64,000 nucleotides of DNA from Hymenobacter sp. 15J16-1T3B (GCF_020711235.1 NZ_JAJFAV010000016.1:78206-142205), one strand, 5' to 3'. Shown: positions 1-9,500, counted from the first letter of the stretch. A program made the numbers and translations. Notes: generated by a model not told the origin, from the sequence alone.

Positions 1-812
1 CGGCCGGGATAGAAGCCCTCAGGCAGCCAGCGCGGCAGCAGAATACGGTCCAGCGTCTCGTTGACCATGCCGGCCAGGCCCATCAGCATAATCGGGTAGG
101 CGTAGCGCCACAGCGGACCGAGGTACGGCGCATCGAGGTGGGGGCGGAAATCCAACAGCTCACGGCCCAGCAGCAACAGGGTGAAGGCGCTGGCCGCCAG
201 GTTCGACAGGAACACGTAGCCCACCCCAATGCTCGGGTCGTACACGCGCTGGACCAAGGGCTGCAGGCCCGTGAGGTACTTGCCGGCTAGCACATCGGGG
301 CAAAAGACGATGAAAAACAGGTTCAGCCCGACGGTCAGCAGGATGTTGGCCATGCGGATGGCGGCAAACTTCACGGCTTTGTTTTCCAGGCGCAGGCGAG
401 CAAAGGGAATTGCCGCCACCGCGTCGAGGCCCAGAATGATGGCAATCCAGACCGCGTACCGCTCGTGGCCCGGCGGAATATCGAGCAGGGCCATCAGCGT
501 GGGCGCGGCCAGCGACAGGAGCACCGTCAGCACCACGCTGCTAACGAGGAGCAGCGTCAATACCCGGTTGTAGAGGTCCTGCCGGTCGGTGCCCGCGCGG
601 TTGGCGAAGCGCAGGTAAGCCGTTTCCATGCCGAAGGTGAACAGCACGTTCAGAAACGACACGTAGGCGTAGAGCCCGGTGATGATGCCGAAGGCCGCCG
701 GCTCGAAGCGCCCGGTGTAGAGCGGCGTCAGCAGAAAGTTGAGCACCCGCCCCACGATACTGCTCACGCCGTACACGACGGTCTGGGAAGCCAGACGTTT
801 GGCAATGCTCAT
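1..812 (-). CDS. Wzx-like polysaccharide flippase, 5' part
   Basis: The first 270 codons of a polytopic membrane protein start at the ATG complementary to 810-812 (MSIAKRLASQTVVYGVSS) and run off the left edge. The N-terminus (short basic segment, then a first helix ending in a GRVLNFLL-like stretch) and the regular alternation of hydrophobic helices with short loops match the lipopolysaccharide/oligosaccharide flippase family (MOP superfamily), which moves lipid-linked glycans across the inner membrane. Which glycan is moved cannot be told from this piece. The gene follows the enoyl-CoA hydratase on the same strand, with a palindromic element between them. No glycosyltransferases are visible on this side, so the genes that would explain the substrate must lie to the left. 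The family call is inferred from overall character and not from a single catalytic motif. Confidence 0.75.
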   Translation of the reverse strand, partial: MSIAKRLASQTVVYGVSSIVGRVLNFLLTPLYTGRFEPAAFGIITGLYAYVSFLNVLFTFGMETAYLRFANRAGTDRQDLYNRVLTLLLVSSVVLTVLLSLAAPTLMALLDIPPGHERYAVWIAIILGLDAVAAIPFARLRLENKAVKFAAIRMANILLTVGLNLFFIVFCPDVLAGKYLTGLQPLVQRVYDPSIGVGYVFLSNLAASAFTLLLLGRELLDFRPHLDAPYLGPLWRYAYPIMLMGLAGMVNETLDRILLPRWLPEGFYPG

Positions 813-846
813 TCGGTGAAATTCGGAGAAAACAGAGAGTACGTTA

Positions 847-994
847 GCCCGTCAGGGCAGGCGCAACCGGGAAAGCGCGGACTGCTTGCCGCTCGTACTC
901 GGCTCGGGGAACGAGTCGAGTAGAACCTAGCTAACCACACGAAATAGGCTCTCCGCGTGGTTGCGGTTCCCCAGTTGCGCCTGCCCTGACGGGC
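847..994. repeat. Palindromic element with 20-bp perfect terminal inverted repeats
   Basis: Positions 847-866 are the exact reverse complement of 975-994 (arms begin GCCCGTCAGGGC). Pairing continues imperfectly inward, and the element is 148 bp. It fills most of the space between the enoyl-CoA hydratase stop and the flippase start. Neither a transposase nor an ORF is inside. It looks like a non-autonomous MITE or REP-type sequence that may also fold as a terminator or attenuator. Confidence 0.7.
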
Positions 995-1005
995 CAAGAT
1001 GAAAA

Positions 1006-1794
1006 TTACTTGCCCGTAAACGCGGCCGGCCGCTTTTCCAGGAAGGCCTGCGTGCCCTCGCGGAAGTCGTCGGAGGCGAAGCAGCGGGCAAAGGCGTTGG
1101 CCTCGGTCTGGTAGCCGTGGCGCTCCTTGTCGAAGTAGGCGTTGACGCTGTCGATAACCAGGCCCACGGCCAGCGGTGCCTTGGTGAGGATGCGGCCCAG
1201 CAACTGCTGGCAAAAGCCGAGCAGCTCGGCCTGCGGCACCACGTGGTTGACCAAGCCCAGACGCAGGGCCTCGTCGGCCTTGATCATGTCGGCGGTCATC
1301 ATCAGCTCCAGGGCCTTGCCCTTGCCCACTAGCTGCGTCAGGCGCTGGGTACCGCCGTAGCCCGGAATCAGGCCCAGGTTCACCTCGGGCTGGCCGAAGC
1401 GGGCGTTGTCGGAAGCCACGCGGAAGTGGCAGGCCATGGCCAGTTCGCAGCCGCCGCCCAGGGCAAAGCCGTTGACGGCCGCAATAACCGGCTTAGTGCT
1501 TTCCTCAATGGTGCAGAAGACCTCCTGCCCGCGCTCGGCGGCGCGGCGGGCCTGCAGTTCGTCCAGAGCGGCCAGCTCGGCAATGTCGGCGCCGGCCACG
1601 AAGGCTTTGTCGCCCGCACCGGTCAGGATAACGCCGCGCACCTGCGGGTTGTCCAGCGCCGATTGCATGGCCCGGCCAATGTCTTCGATGGTGGCCGCGT
1701 TCAGGGCGTTGAGCTTGCTGGGGCGGTTAAGAGTAATGACCAGGATGCCGTTGTCGGTCAGGTCGAGAGCCAGATTTTCCAGTACGGGGAGCAT
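1006..1794 (-). CDS. Enoyl-CoA hydratase/isomerase family protein
   Basis: A 262-residue crotonase-fold protein beginning MLPVLENLALDLTDNG. Seen in order: NRPSKLNALN near the N-terminus, the CoA-binding and oxyanion segment GDKAFVAGADIAEL, the catalytic region with FALGGGCELAMACH, and NLGLIPGYGGTQRL with the glutamate position expected of hydratases in PEVNLG. It should hydrate 2-enoyl-CoA, probably in fatty-acid beta-oxidation or a butyrate-like route. The frame is open to 1839, but a TATCTTTG -7 box (1827-1834) overlaps the first codons of that longer version. The internal ATG at 1794 is therefore the likely start, with a leader of roughly 25 nt. It is apparently monocistronic. Confidence 0.9.
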   Translation of the reverse strand: MLPVLENLALDLTDNGILVITLNRPSKLNALNAATIEDIGRAMQSALDNPQVRGVILTGAGDKAFVAGADIAELAALDELQARRAAERGQEVFCTIEESTKPVIAAVNGFALGGGCELAMACHFRVASDNARFGQPEVNLGLIPGYGGTQRLTQLVGKGKALELMMTADMIKADEALRLGLVNHVVPQAELLGFCQQLLGRILTKAPLAVGLVIDSVNAYFDKERHGYQTEANAFARCFASDDFREGTQAFLEKRPAAFTGK

Positions 1795-1826
1795 GGGCAG
1801 GAATTGATGCTGGGGTTCGGAGCGGG

Positions 1827-1834
1827 CAAAGATA
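1827..1834 (-). promoter_or_regulatory. TAnnTTTG -7 box of the enoyl-CoA hydratase gene
   Basis: The minus strand reads TATCTTTG, a full match to the Bacteroidota sigma-A -7 element. It lies about 32 nt upstream of the 1794 start and decides that start. Confidence 0.6.
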
Positions 1835-2064
1835 GCCACAATGCGCGGCCGAGGTTTGGGGACTTCCGGCGAGGCATTAGGCCGTTTCGCCGGGTGAGCG
1901 GCCGCGCTGGGCGAAGTTTGACGTGCGGGAATATAGCAACCGGTCTATTTGCACCGGTCAAGGCTGGGTAGGCCGTTGGAGGCCACAAGGCTTGCTTCCG
2001 ATATAAGACTTCCTATATTCCATCCCAAACCTCCTTTTTTTCACCTCCAACCACACCAGTTACT

Positions 2065-2487
2065 ATGGGCTTTGTTTCCGAATTCAAGGAGTTCATCTCC
2101 AAAGGCAATGTGCTCGACCTCGCCGTTGGCGTTATCATCGGCGCGTCGTTCGGCAAAATCGTCAGCTCACTGACCGACGATATCCTGATGCCTATTTTGG
2201 GAGTGTTTACCGGCGGCATCGATTTCAAAAACTGGTTTGTTGCCCTCGACGGCAACCACTACGACACCATCGAAAAGGCCAAGGAAGCCGGCGCCGCCAC
2301 AGTTAACTACGGCAACTTCATTAATGCAGTCATCTACTTTATCATCATTGCCTTTGCTGTCTTCTGGATCGTGAAGCTGGCCAACCGCTTTAAAAAGCCG
2401 GCGCCGGTGCCCGTAGTAGAAGTAGGGCCAACCAAGGACCAAGCTCTGCTGATGGAAATCCGCGACGCGCTGCGCAACCGGGCCTAG
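2065..2487 (+). CDS. mscL: Large-conductance mechanosensitive channel MscL
   Basis: A 140-residue protein, the usual MscL length, starting MGFVSEFKEFISKGNVLDLAVGVIIGASFGKIVSSL. This is the conserved amphipathic N-terminal helix followed by TM1 with the narrow-pore glycine-rich face. The periplasmic loop contains NYGNFINAVIYF leading into TM2, and the C-terminal bundle ends KDQALLMEIRDALRN. MscL opens under membrane tension to release solutes during hypo-osmotic shock. It is surrounded by intergenic space on both sides and is probably transcribed alone. No perfect -7 box is visible upstream. Confidence 0.96.
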   Translation: MGFVSEFKEFISKGNVLDLAVGVIIGASFGKIVSSLTDDILMPILGVFTGGIDFKNWFVALDGNHYDTIEKAKEAGAATVNYGNFINAVIYFIIIAFAVFWIVKLANRFKKPAPVPVVEVGPTKDQALLMEIRDALRNRA

Positions 2488-2788
2488 GTCCGTTGGGCCG
2501 CCGCGTCTAGCCCGCACTTTGCCTGACGCGCTTCGGGCCGCAACAACTATTACGGCCGGTCCGGTTTGCTCGTGTGGGCAAGGCTGGGCCGGCCGAACTG
2601 TTGGGGTAACACTTTAATGTGATGTCAAGAAGTTATTGTGGGTCTGCGCATTGTCGAAATTAAATATTTTCAGTAACCTTGGGACGAGCGTCGCAGTAAA
2701 TGGCGGCAGCTTGAACTAACTCATCCCTCCACCCGTTGCGTCGGCGTAGCTGCCACCCACCTTGGCTGCCCACGTTACCCTTATTTCC
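2488..2788 (+). other. Intergenic region with a near-consensus promoter
   Basis: No gene is seen. TTG at 2651-2653 and TAACCTTG at 2674-2681 (one mismatch to TAnnTTTG) have the spacing seen at other promoters here and could serve the gene starting at 2789. Confidence 0.35.
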
Positions 2789-3250
2789 ATGCGCATGAAG
2801 AAATACGTTGCCGCCGCGGCCCTGCTCGTCGGCGGGCTGCTAACGACTGCTGCGGCTCAGGCCCAAACCCAGCCGGCCCCCGCTACGCCGTTTACCGGCG
2901 GTGAAAAGCCGCGGAAGGAAGCGACTACCAAGAAGCGCAAGCAGCCCTCGGCTGAAGAACTGGCCCGCATGCAGCAGCGCATGAGCATGAACCCCGACGA
3001 GGTGAAGCGCGACCAGCAGATGGAAGTGCTCGAGGCCCGCGCCGGCATGAGCACCAGCCTCGGCAGCGCCAATGGCTCGGCGCGGCAGTACGATAAATCG
3101 GCGGGCGGCTTTACGGTGCGCAAATTCCGCGGCGACAAGCGCAGTGCGGCCATGCAGAAGCGCGGCGAAGCACGCCCGGCACCCGGCATCGATCCGCCCG
3201 GCAAGCCCCTCAAGCACAAGAAGCCCAAGCGGCATTTCCTGGGCCTCTAG
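2789..3250 (+). CDS. Secreted basic protein of unknown function
   Basis: 153 residues if started at the ATG at 2789 (MRMKKYVAAAALLVGG). The open frame reaches 2762 only through a TTG codon. The N-terminus is a clear Sec signal peptide with a cleavage region around AAAQAQT. The mature part is hydrophilic and strongly basic (KPRKEATTKKRKQP, HKKPKRHFLGL at the end), with a central stretch rich in Met, Glu and Arg. No domain is recognised. Export is inferred from the signal peptide, and the function is unknown. It converges on the OmpA cluster and ends before a terminator that works in both directions. Confidence 0.65.
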   Translation: MRMKKYVAAAALLVGGLLTTAAAQAQTQPAPATPFTGGEKPRKEATTKKRKQPSAEELARMQQRMSMNPDEVKRDQQMEVLEARAGMSTSLGSANGSARQYDKSAGGFTVRKFRGDKRSAAMQKRGEARPAPGIDPPGKPLKHKKPKRHFLGL

Positions 3251-3269
3251 GCCCCTTTCGAGAACAAAG

Positions 3270-3302
3270 AAAAAGCCCCGACGCAAAGCTTCGGGGCTTT
3301 TT
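3270..3302. terminator. Bidirectional rho-independent terminator
   Basis: AAAGCCCCGA pairs with TCGGGGCTTT around a short loop, with an A tract on the left and a T tract on the right, so it can serve both the rightward gene ending at 3250 and the leftward genes ending at 3498. Confidence 0.85.
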
Positions 3303-3405
3303 GCTTCTTCAGATGTCGTGTCAGAGCCACCGTTCGCCTCTGAGCACTGAAGAAAGACTGGAGAAAGGGATAAGGAGGAGCTGCTGCAGGGCCAGTGGCG
3401 CGGGC

Positions 3406-3483
3406 TCAGCCCAGGCTGAGCACCCAGCCAAGCAGCGCGGCCAGCAACAGGCCGGCACCGCGACGCAGGAGCAGGTAAGTCAT
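3406..3483 (-). CDS. Possible 25-residue membrane peptide
   Basis: ATG at 3481-3483 opens a 25-codon frame on the minus strand, 14 bp after the OmpA-like stop. The peptide begins MTYLLLRRGAGLLLAALLG, that is, a short N-terminus, two arginines and one hydrophobic helix. The context (same strand, tight spacing, before the shared terminator) fits a small membrane protein, but the length is within chance expectation. No family is recognised. Confidence 0.25.
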   Translation of the reverse strand: MTYLLLRRGAGLLLAALLGWVLSLG

Positions 3484-3497
3484 GGCGGGGCAGGAAC

Positions 3498-4025
3498 TTA
3501 GAGCTTGACGAATTCCAGGCGCTGATTGAGCGGCGCGTACTCGTCGTCGGGCTCGGTGTAGAGCGGCTGCGTGCTGCCCAGGCCCTTGGCCGATAGCCGG
3601 GTGCCATCGATGCCGAGGCCGATGAGGGCGGCGCGGACCGCGTCGGCGCGGCGCTGCGAGAGGCGCTGGTTGGCCGCCGCCTCGCCGGCCAGCAGGGTAT
3701 GCGCTTCGATACGCAGGCGCACGTCGGGGTTGCGGCGCAGCATGTCGGCCATGCCTTTCACGAAGGGCTGCGAGTCGGCCAGCAAGGTGGCCGAGCCTTC
3801 CTCGAAGGCAATGCTGTGCGACACCACGCGGCCGTTGTCCATGAGCAGGGCGTAGTATTCGCCGGTTTTCTCGGTGAGCTTGCGCTCCACGGCTTTGTTG
3901 ACTTCGCGCTCGGCCGCGCGGTTCACCGCCCGGTCGACGGCCCCGGTAAGGATGCCGAATTGGGCGTGGGAAGTGAGCGGCAGCAAGCTCAGCAGCAAGC
4001 CGGCAAACAAAAAGAGAGGTTTCAT
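3498..4025 (-). CDS. OmpA-family C-terminal domain protein
   Basis: 175 residues. A signal peptide (MKPLFLFAGLLLSLLPLTSHA) is followed by a helical, charged stretch and then an OmpA-like peptidoglycan-binding fold at about residues 60-175. The fold shows the typical order of a SIAFEEGSATL strand, PFVKGMADMLRRNPD, RIEAHT in place of the usual GHTD, then NQRLSQRRADAVRAALI and a closing NQRLEFVKL. The aspartate and arginine that bind diaminopimelate sit in degenerate surroundings, so murein binding is inferred and not assured. It is the last full gene of a leftward cluster with a lipoprotein (31 bp upstream) and a beta-barrel protein, a plausible envelope unit. Confidence 0.8.
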   Translation of the reverse strand: MKPLFLFAGLLLSLLPLTSHAQFGILTGAVDRAVNRAAEREVNKAVERKLTEKTGEYYALLMDNGRVVSHSIAFEEGSATLLADSQPFVKGMADMLRRNPDVRLRIEAHTLLAGEAAANQRLSQRRADAVRAALIGLGIDGTRLSAKGLGSTQPLYTEPDDEYAPLNQRLEFVKL

Positions 4026-4056
4026 AGCGGGTAGTGAACGGGGAATGTAAATGGGC

Positions 4057-4674
4057 TCAGAGCGCGGCCAAGCCGCGTAGATTCAGGGTGCGGGCCACGG
4101 CTTTCACCAGCCGCGTGTCTTCCTGCCCGGTCGATTCAACGGAGACAAAAAACCGGTCGCCGACGCCCAAGGCCACCGCGGCGCGGCGCTCCAGCTTTTG
4201 CACGGTTTCGTAACCGCGCACGCCGGGCAGGCCCAGGTCGCAGCCGCGCATCAGCTGCTCGTCGCTTTCCTGCCAGATGTTGGGGCTCATCAGCGCCGTG
4301 GCGCCGGCGTAGAGCGCCTGCGCGCCGTTGTAATCCACGAGCTGCACCTTCAGCCGTTGGCTGCCTTTGCGGTAGTGCTGCTCACAGGTGGAGTAGCTGA
4401 TGCCGCCCAATTGCACCGACTCGCCCTGGGGGCTGCCTTCGCGCACGAAGCCGGCCACGTGCTCGGGCAGAAACCGCTGCAGCACTTGGTAGTGCAGCGA
4501 AACGGTGTCGCCGCGCTGGGCCCGCGGCGACACCGCTTCGCGCTGAGCCGTCGGCACCGCTACGCCGTTGCCGGGCGCGGCCGGGGCAGGCGACTCGCCG
4601 ACGTTTTGCATGTGGCTGCAGGCCCCTAGCAGGGGCAGAAGCAAGCAACTGGCGAGCAGGCGCGGGGCAATCAT
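4057..4674 (-). CDS. Lipoprotein of unknown function
   Basis: 205 residues with a type II signal peptide and lipobox LLGAC at about residues 15-19. A Pro/Ala/Gln-rich linker is followed by a compact domain that includes SVQLGGISYSTCEQHYRKG and DRFFVSVESTG. Two further cysteines in the mature part (STCEQ and RGCDL) could form a disulfide. No domain is recognised. It lies 45 bp downstream of the beta-barrel gene and 31 bp upstream of the OmpA-like gene, which suggests co-transcription and an envelope role. Confidence 0.7.
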   Translation of the reverse strand: MIAPRLLASCLLLPLLGACSHMQNVGESPAPAAPGNGVAVPTAQREAVSPRAQRGDTVSLHYQVLQRFLPEHVAGFVREGSPQGESVQLGGISYSTCEQHYRKGSQRLKVQLVDYNGAQALYAGATALMSPNIWQESDEQLMRGCDLGLPGVRGYETVQKLERRAAVALGVGDRFFVSVESTGQEDTRLVKAVARTLNLRGLAAL

Positions 4675-4719
4675 GGGAGGGGTGGGCGGCAGGGCGAGAA
4701 GGAGGAAGGCTGGGCAGGC

Positions 4720-5511
4720 TTAGAATCGGGCGGTTAGCCCGAGCTTGAGCAGCGACATATCGTAGCCCAGTTCCCCGAAGGCGCCCAGGTTATCGGTCAG
4801 CATGTAGCGTGCGCCGACGAATACCCCCGAGGTGAGGGCCACGCCGCCGTAGTTGCTGCTGTAGACATCGTAGTTGGTAGAGTACGACTCGATGCGCACG
4901 CCCAGGGTCAGGCCAGCGTAGGTGTCCAGCTTGGGATTTTCCAGGATGTTGTAGTGGTAAGTGCCGCGGGCAGCCACGATGAAGTTTTTCCAGGACGCTT
5001 TGTAAGTGCCCGACTTCCAGCTATAGCCCTTGTAGCCAACGATGCCGCCCACGCCGATAACGCCCGGGCCGATGTTGTCGACGATGCCGCGCTCTACGGA
5101 AACGCTCAAGGCCGGGGTGGCGTGAATGCCGGTAAACAGGCCGTAGCCGTAGCCGAGGCCGAAGCCCACGCCGAGGTTGGCCGCGGTGCTGCCGACACCG
5201 AAATCGTGGCCGTTGGTAGCTGCCGATTTCGCCGGTGCTTTTGCCGGGGTTTTGGCGGTAGTCGTTTTGGCCGGAGCCTCTTCGGGTGCCGGCGCAGGAG
5301 CCGGGGCAGGCGTAGCGGCGGGTTTGGCCGCTGCCGTAGCCGGTTTGGCGGCCGTTTTAGCGGTGGTGCTGGCAGGTTTGGCGGCCGCGCTGGCCGGCTT
5401 GGTCGTCGTGCTGCGGGTAGCTGTTGATGAGGCCGGACGGGATTGGGCCGAGGCCGCAACCGAGGCGAGCGTCGACATGGCGAGCAGGATAGCGAGGCGG
5501 AATGTTTTCAT
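4720..5511 (-). CDS. Outer-membrane beta-barrel protein with Ala/Pro/Thr/Lys-rich linker
   Basis: 263 residues from the ATG at 5511 (MKTFRLAILLAMS). The longer frame to 5571 is not needed for the signal peptide. After the signal peptide comes a low-complexity linker of about 80 residues made of TTKPAS, AAKPA and PAPAP repeats. The C-terminal half, from about residue 110, alternates polar and aromatic residues as in a small beta-barrel (GVGFGLGYGYGLFTG, YKASWKNFIVAARGTYHYN) and ends LLKLGLTARF with a terminal Phe, as is usual for outer-membrane barrels. It heads the three-gene cluster. A TAGCTTTG box lies upstream at 5582-5589. Confidence 0.75.
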   Translation of the reverse strand: MKTFRLAILLAMSTLASVAASAQSRPASSTATRSTTTKPASAAAKPASTTAKTAAKPATAAAKPAATPAPAPAPAPEEAPAKTTTAKTPAKAPAKSAATNGHDFGVGSTAANLGVGFGLGYGYGLFTGIHATPALSVSVERGIVDNIGPGVIGVGGIVGYKGYSWKSGTYKASWKNFIVAARGTYHYNILENPKLDTYAGLTLGVRIESYSTNYDVYSSNYGGVALTSGVFVGARYMLTDNLGAFGELGYDMSLLKLGLTARF

Positions 5512-5581
5512 GGTGTTAGGGGAACGGTGTAAAAAGAAGAGGACCAAGTCGGCGAGTGGCAGCAGGGCCAATCGTCTGGGA

Positions 5582-5589
5582 CAAAGCTA
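5582..5589 (-). promoter_or_regulatory. -7 box of the envelope cluster
   Basis: The minus strand reads TAGCTTTG, a full match to TAnnTTTG, about 70 nt upstream of the beta-barrel start. Confidence 0.55.
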
Positions 5590-5667
5590 CCGTCTACCCC
5601 TGCCTTGCGTCAATCGCATGATGATGTGACGATGAGCTAAATGCTTGATAATTAAAATTTTGACTAT

Positions 5668-5716
5668 AAAAAACCCGCCCCGTGCGACGACCGGTAAGGG
5701 TCGTCACACGGGGCGG
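5668..5716 (-). terminator. Rho-independent terminator
   Basis: Long stem with CCGCCCCGTG and GACGAC arms closing on their complements, followed on the minus strand by six T. It ends the transcript of the membrane-protein gene at 5774. Confidence 0.85.
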
Positions 5717-5773
5717 TGACGTAAAGCAAATCAGCTAAAAATTGTCGGGGAGACAGTGCTAGTAGGCGGCAGC

Positions 5774-6238
5774 TTACTGCTCGGCAAATAGACGCTGGGC
5801 CAGGCCGCCAATTAGCGGCAGTGGTTCGTACAGCCCGCTCATAGCCGCCATCACGCCCATCATGCGCAGCAACAGCAGCAGCCCCAGACCAACGCCTGCC
5901 ACCACCAAGCTGCTCCAACCGAGGAACGGCAGCATGAGCAATTGCATCACGACCACGACGGCCGATATCACCGTCACCAGCGTCATCTGCCGCAAGTGAA
6001 AGGCAGTGAGCGGGCCGCGTCGCTCGCGGGGGCAGCGGTAGGCCGTCAGCCAGCCCGACACGGAGAGGTAGCACATGATGGCCATTTTCCGATCGAGCTG
6101 CCCGGAATCAGCGCCGTAGGTGTCGCGAGGATTGCTGGGGCAGATGCCGACTTCCTCGAAGTCGCCCAACCAAGTACCTATCCGGTTGCTGAACTGCCAA
6201 ACGAAGTCAGTCGCTAAGATTCTGTTCAAGGCAAGCAT
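5774..6238 (-). CDS. Small membrane protein, DUF4870/Tic20-like
   Basis: 154 residues from the ATG at 6238 (MLALNRILATDFVWQ). The frame is open further upstream, but that part is Pro/Ser/Arg-rich and looks non-coding. An N-terminal soluble stretch is followed by MAIMCYLSVSGW, a charged PRERRGPLTAFHLRQ segment, and two or three hydrophobic helices. Short hydrophobic domains with a conserved polar loop ending in FH-RQ are typical of DUF4870-type proteins, whose function is unknown. The start could also be the internal methionine before AIMCYLSV. It is monocistronic, ending at a strong terminator. Confidence 0.55.
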   Translation of the reverse strand: MLALNRILATDFVWQFSNRIGTWLGDFEEVGICPSNPRDTYGADSGQLDRKMAIMCYLSVSGWLTAYRCPRERRGPLTAFHLRQMTLVTVISAVVVVMQLLMLPFLGWSSLVVAGVGLGLLLLLRMMGVMAAMSGLYEPLPLIGGLAQRLFAEQ

Positions 6239-6463
6239 AGCTGTGTGGGGAATGAGGCTGCGTGTGGGCCGGTGCCCGGGCGGGCTGCCGGAGTCGTCAA
6301 ACCAATGTGCAGACCGGAGGGGCGAAGGTTGGTTTGCGTTCGACTCTCCAAAGGTGCCGCGAGAGGCCGCCGGAATGCTAACACGCATGTTTCAAATCCT
6401 GACACGTATGTATCATTGTGGGTAATGCATTGATATTCAATGGATTTTGTTTGTGTTAAGCCG

Positions 6464-6502
6464 CAAAAAAATAGCACGAGCTTGGTTGAAAGCTCGTGCT
6501 AT
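6464..6502 (-). terminator. Rho-independent terminator of the hybrid regulator gene
   Basis: 12-bp perfect stem (ATAGCACGAGCT with its complement, 6471-6482 and 6491-6502), followed on the minus strand by seven T. Confidence 0.85.
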
Positions 6503-6523
6503 GGCAAGAATAAGTAGGAAAAT

Positions 6524-9500
6524 TTAATGCTCGACTGCCGCCCCCGCCGCATATTCGGAGGGTGTCTGGTGGTACTGTTCGCGGAAACATTTGCTGAAAT
6601 AGGAGAGGTTGCCGAAGCCCACTTGCTCGGCTACCTCGGCCACGTTGCCGGCCTGGGCCAGCAGCAGCGCCGCCGCCCGCCGCAGCCGCACGGTACGCAC
6701 AAACTCCGACGTCGACTGGTCGGTGAGGGCTTTGAGCTTGCGGTGTAGTTGCACCCGGCTCAGGGCCATGGCGTCGGCAAATTGCTCCACGCTGAAGTCG
6801 GCGTCGGCCATGCGTTCCTCCACCACGGCTAGCGCCCGGTTGAGGAACGCTTCGTCGGCCGAGGTGATGCTGATGTCGCGGGGCTGCAGGGTGACGGCCC
6901 GGCCGAAGCGCTGCCGCAGCAGCTCCCGCTGCCGGATCAGGCTGTGCATGCGCACGCGCAGTTCCTCGGGCCGGAAGGGCTTGGTCAGGTACTCGTCGGC
7001 GCCGAGGCCGAAGCTGGTCAGGCGCGCTTCGTCGCCGGCGCGGGCGGTAAGCAAGATGACGGGCACGTGGCTGGTACGTTCGTCCGCGCGCAACTGCCGG
7101 CACAGCTCCAGCCCGTCCATCTTGGGCATCATCAAGTCCGACACAATAAGGTCAGGCACGACGGCTACCGCCTGGGCCAGGCCTTGCTCCCCGTCATCGG
7201 CCGTCAGCACCCGGAACTCGGCGGCGAGGCAGCTGTGGATGTAGGCGCGCATTTCGGGGTTATCCTCCACCACCAGCACCAACGGCCGCGCTTCGTCCTC
7301 GGGGGCCGCTGACGAAAGGGGCAAGGCCGTTTCCGGCGCATGACGAAGCAGCGAAGCGACTTGTCCCGGCCCCATATCCGCCAAGGTCGTCGCATCGGCG
7401 GCGGGCCGGAGCTCCTCGGGCTGCAGGTGAGCCGCGCCCAGCGGCAGCTCCACCACAAAAGTGGTGCCCTGTCCCAGCACGCTCGACACCCGGATGTGGC
7501 CGTGGTGCAGCGCCACGAGCTCTTTCACCAAAGCCAGCCCAATGCCGGAGCCCTCGTGCCGGCGAGTGCGCGAGTCGTCGACCTGGTGAAAGCGGTCAAA
7601 AATCAAGGGCAGGTGCTCGGCCGGAATGCCCGGGCCGGTGTCGCGCACGCGCAGCACCGCCCGCTCCGCCTGCCGATCAACGCTGACTACCACCTGCCCG
7701 CCGGCCGGGGTGAACTTCAGCGCGTTGCCCAGCAGGTTGTAGAGAATCTTGTCGAGCTGCTCAGCGTCAAAATACACCTCCAACTCCTCGAGCGGGCTTT
7801 CAAAGCGCAGCTCTACCTCGTTGCCGACGGCTAGCGACTCAAACGACAGCACGTTGGTGCGTACCGTGCGCACCAAGTCGTCGGGGGCGGCGGCCAGGCG
7901 CGTTTGCCCGGCTTCGAGGCGGGCAATGTCGAGCAGCTGGTTGATGAGGCGCAGCAGGCGCCGGGCGTTGCGCAGCATCAGGGCGTACTCAGGGTGTGCC
8001 GCTTCCTCGTGCCGTTGCCGGGCTTCGCTGAGCAGTTGCTCCAGCGGACTGATAATGAGCGTGAGTGGAGTACGCAGCTCGTGCGAAATATTGGTGAAGA
8101 ACTTGGTTTTCAGCTCGTCCAGCTCCTGCAGCTGGTGCGAGGTGCGGATGCTGGCCTGCAGCTCCTGGTAAGCCTGCTGCAATTCGGCGGCTCGCGCCGC
8201 CAGCTCCTGATTGGAGCGGTGCTGCAGCTCTTCCTTCTCACGCGACACTTCCAGCGCCCGCGTTTGGGCTGCCTGCTTTTCGCGCATGGCGGCCAGGGCT
8301 TCGTTCTGGGCAGCTTCCTTGGCCTGCAACGCCCGCAGCGCTTCCTCCTGGGCCAATTGCTTGTCTTTCTTAGCCAAATTGATGCGGTCCGCCAAACCCA
8401 GGGACAGCAGAATCATTTCCAACGCCGAGGCCACGTGCACGCCGTGCGTCGACCAGAAGCCAAAGTGCGGAATCAGCTCCACTTGGCTTAGGTAATAATT
8501 TACCACGGCCACCAGCAGCAAGGTCCAGCCCACCATGTAATAGCGGGCCGGTCGGTAGCCGGCCCGTAGGGCCAGGGTGCCCGCCGTCAGCAGCACGAAG
8601 CTGGTCCAGAGGGCCGTGCCGGCCTGCCACCACGCCGAAGCCTGCGAATCGGGCGTCAGAAAGCTGAGCAGCGGCAGCCAGGCCAGCACCAGCGTCAGGC
8701 GCAGCAGCCGGTCGAAACGGGGGAGCATCCGCGGCGTTTCCAGAAACGCCCGCGCCGTGAGCGTCCCGAAGAAAATGGTACAGGCCAGCACAAAATTCTG
8801 GCGTAGGTCCAGTTCCGCGCCGGTAAGGGAGCTGGGCCAGAGTTGCCGCCAGTAGCCAGTCATGTCGAGCTGCGCCGCGGTAAAGGCGGCCACGTACAGC
8901 GAGTAGTATAGGTAGCTTTTGTCGCGGACCGAGAAAAACAGCAGCAGGTTGTAGGCCAGCAGCGCCAGCATAATGCCGAAGTAAGGCCCCATGGTCAGGT
9001 CGCCGTCTCGCGCCGCCTGCAGCGCGTGTGCCTGCTCGGCCACGGCAAAATACACGCGCTGCCGGGCCGGCAAGCGGGCGTAAAGCAGCAGCGGCTCGTC
9101 GGGCGACAAATCCAACCGTAGGTTGAACTGCCGCAATGGCAGCGCGTGCGTCTGCTCAAAGGGCAGCGTCGACTTTAGCACCACCCGTCGCGCCGCCGCA
9201 CCGGGGCGTTGCAGGTATATTTCCAGCCCGTCGAGGTAGTCCGTCGACACCAGCAGCAGCCAGCGCGTAGTGGCCGCCGTGCCCGAGCGCACGGCGCAGC
9301 GCACCCACTGCTCCCGCGCCGAAGCGGGTAGCTCGGCCTTGGCCATGGGGCGAAACTGTCCCGCCCAACGCGCCGATTGCACGTCGGCCAGGGTCAGGCC
9401 CGAGGGCGCGGCCAGCAGCTCCGCGTCTTGGTACAGCCAAGTCAAGGCGGCCGTGTCGCGAACTGTTGTTATAGGATTGGGCGCGGCCACGGCCCCGAAA

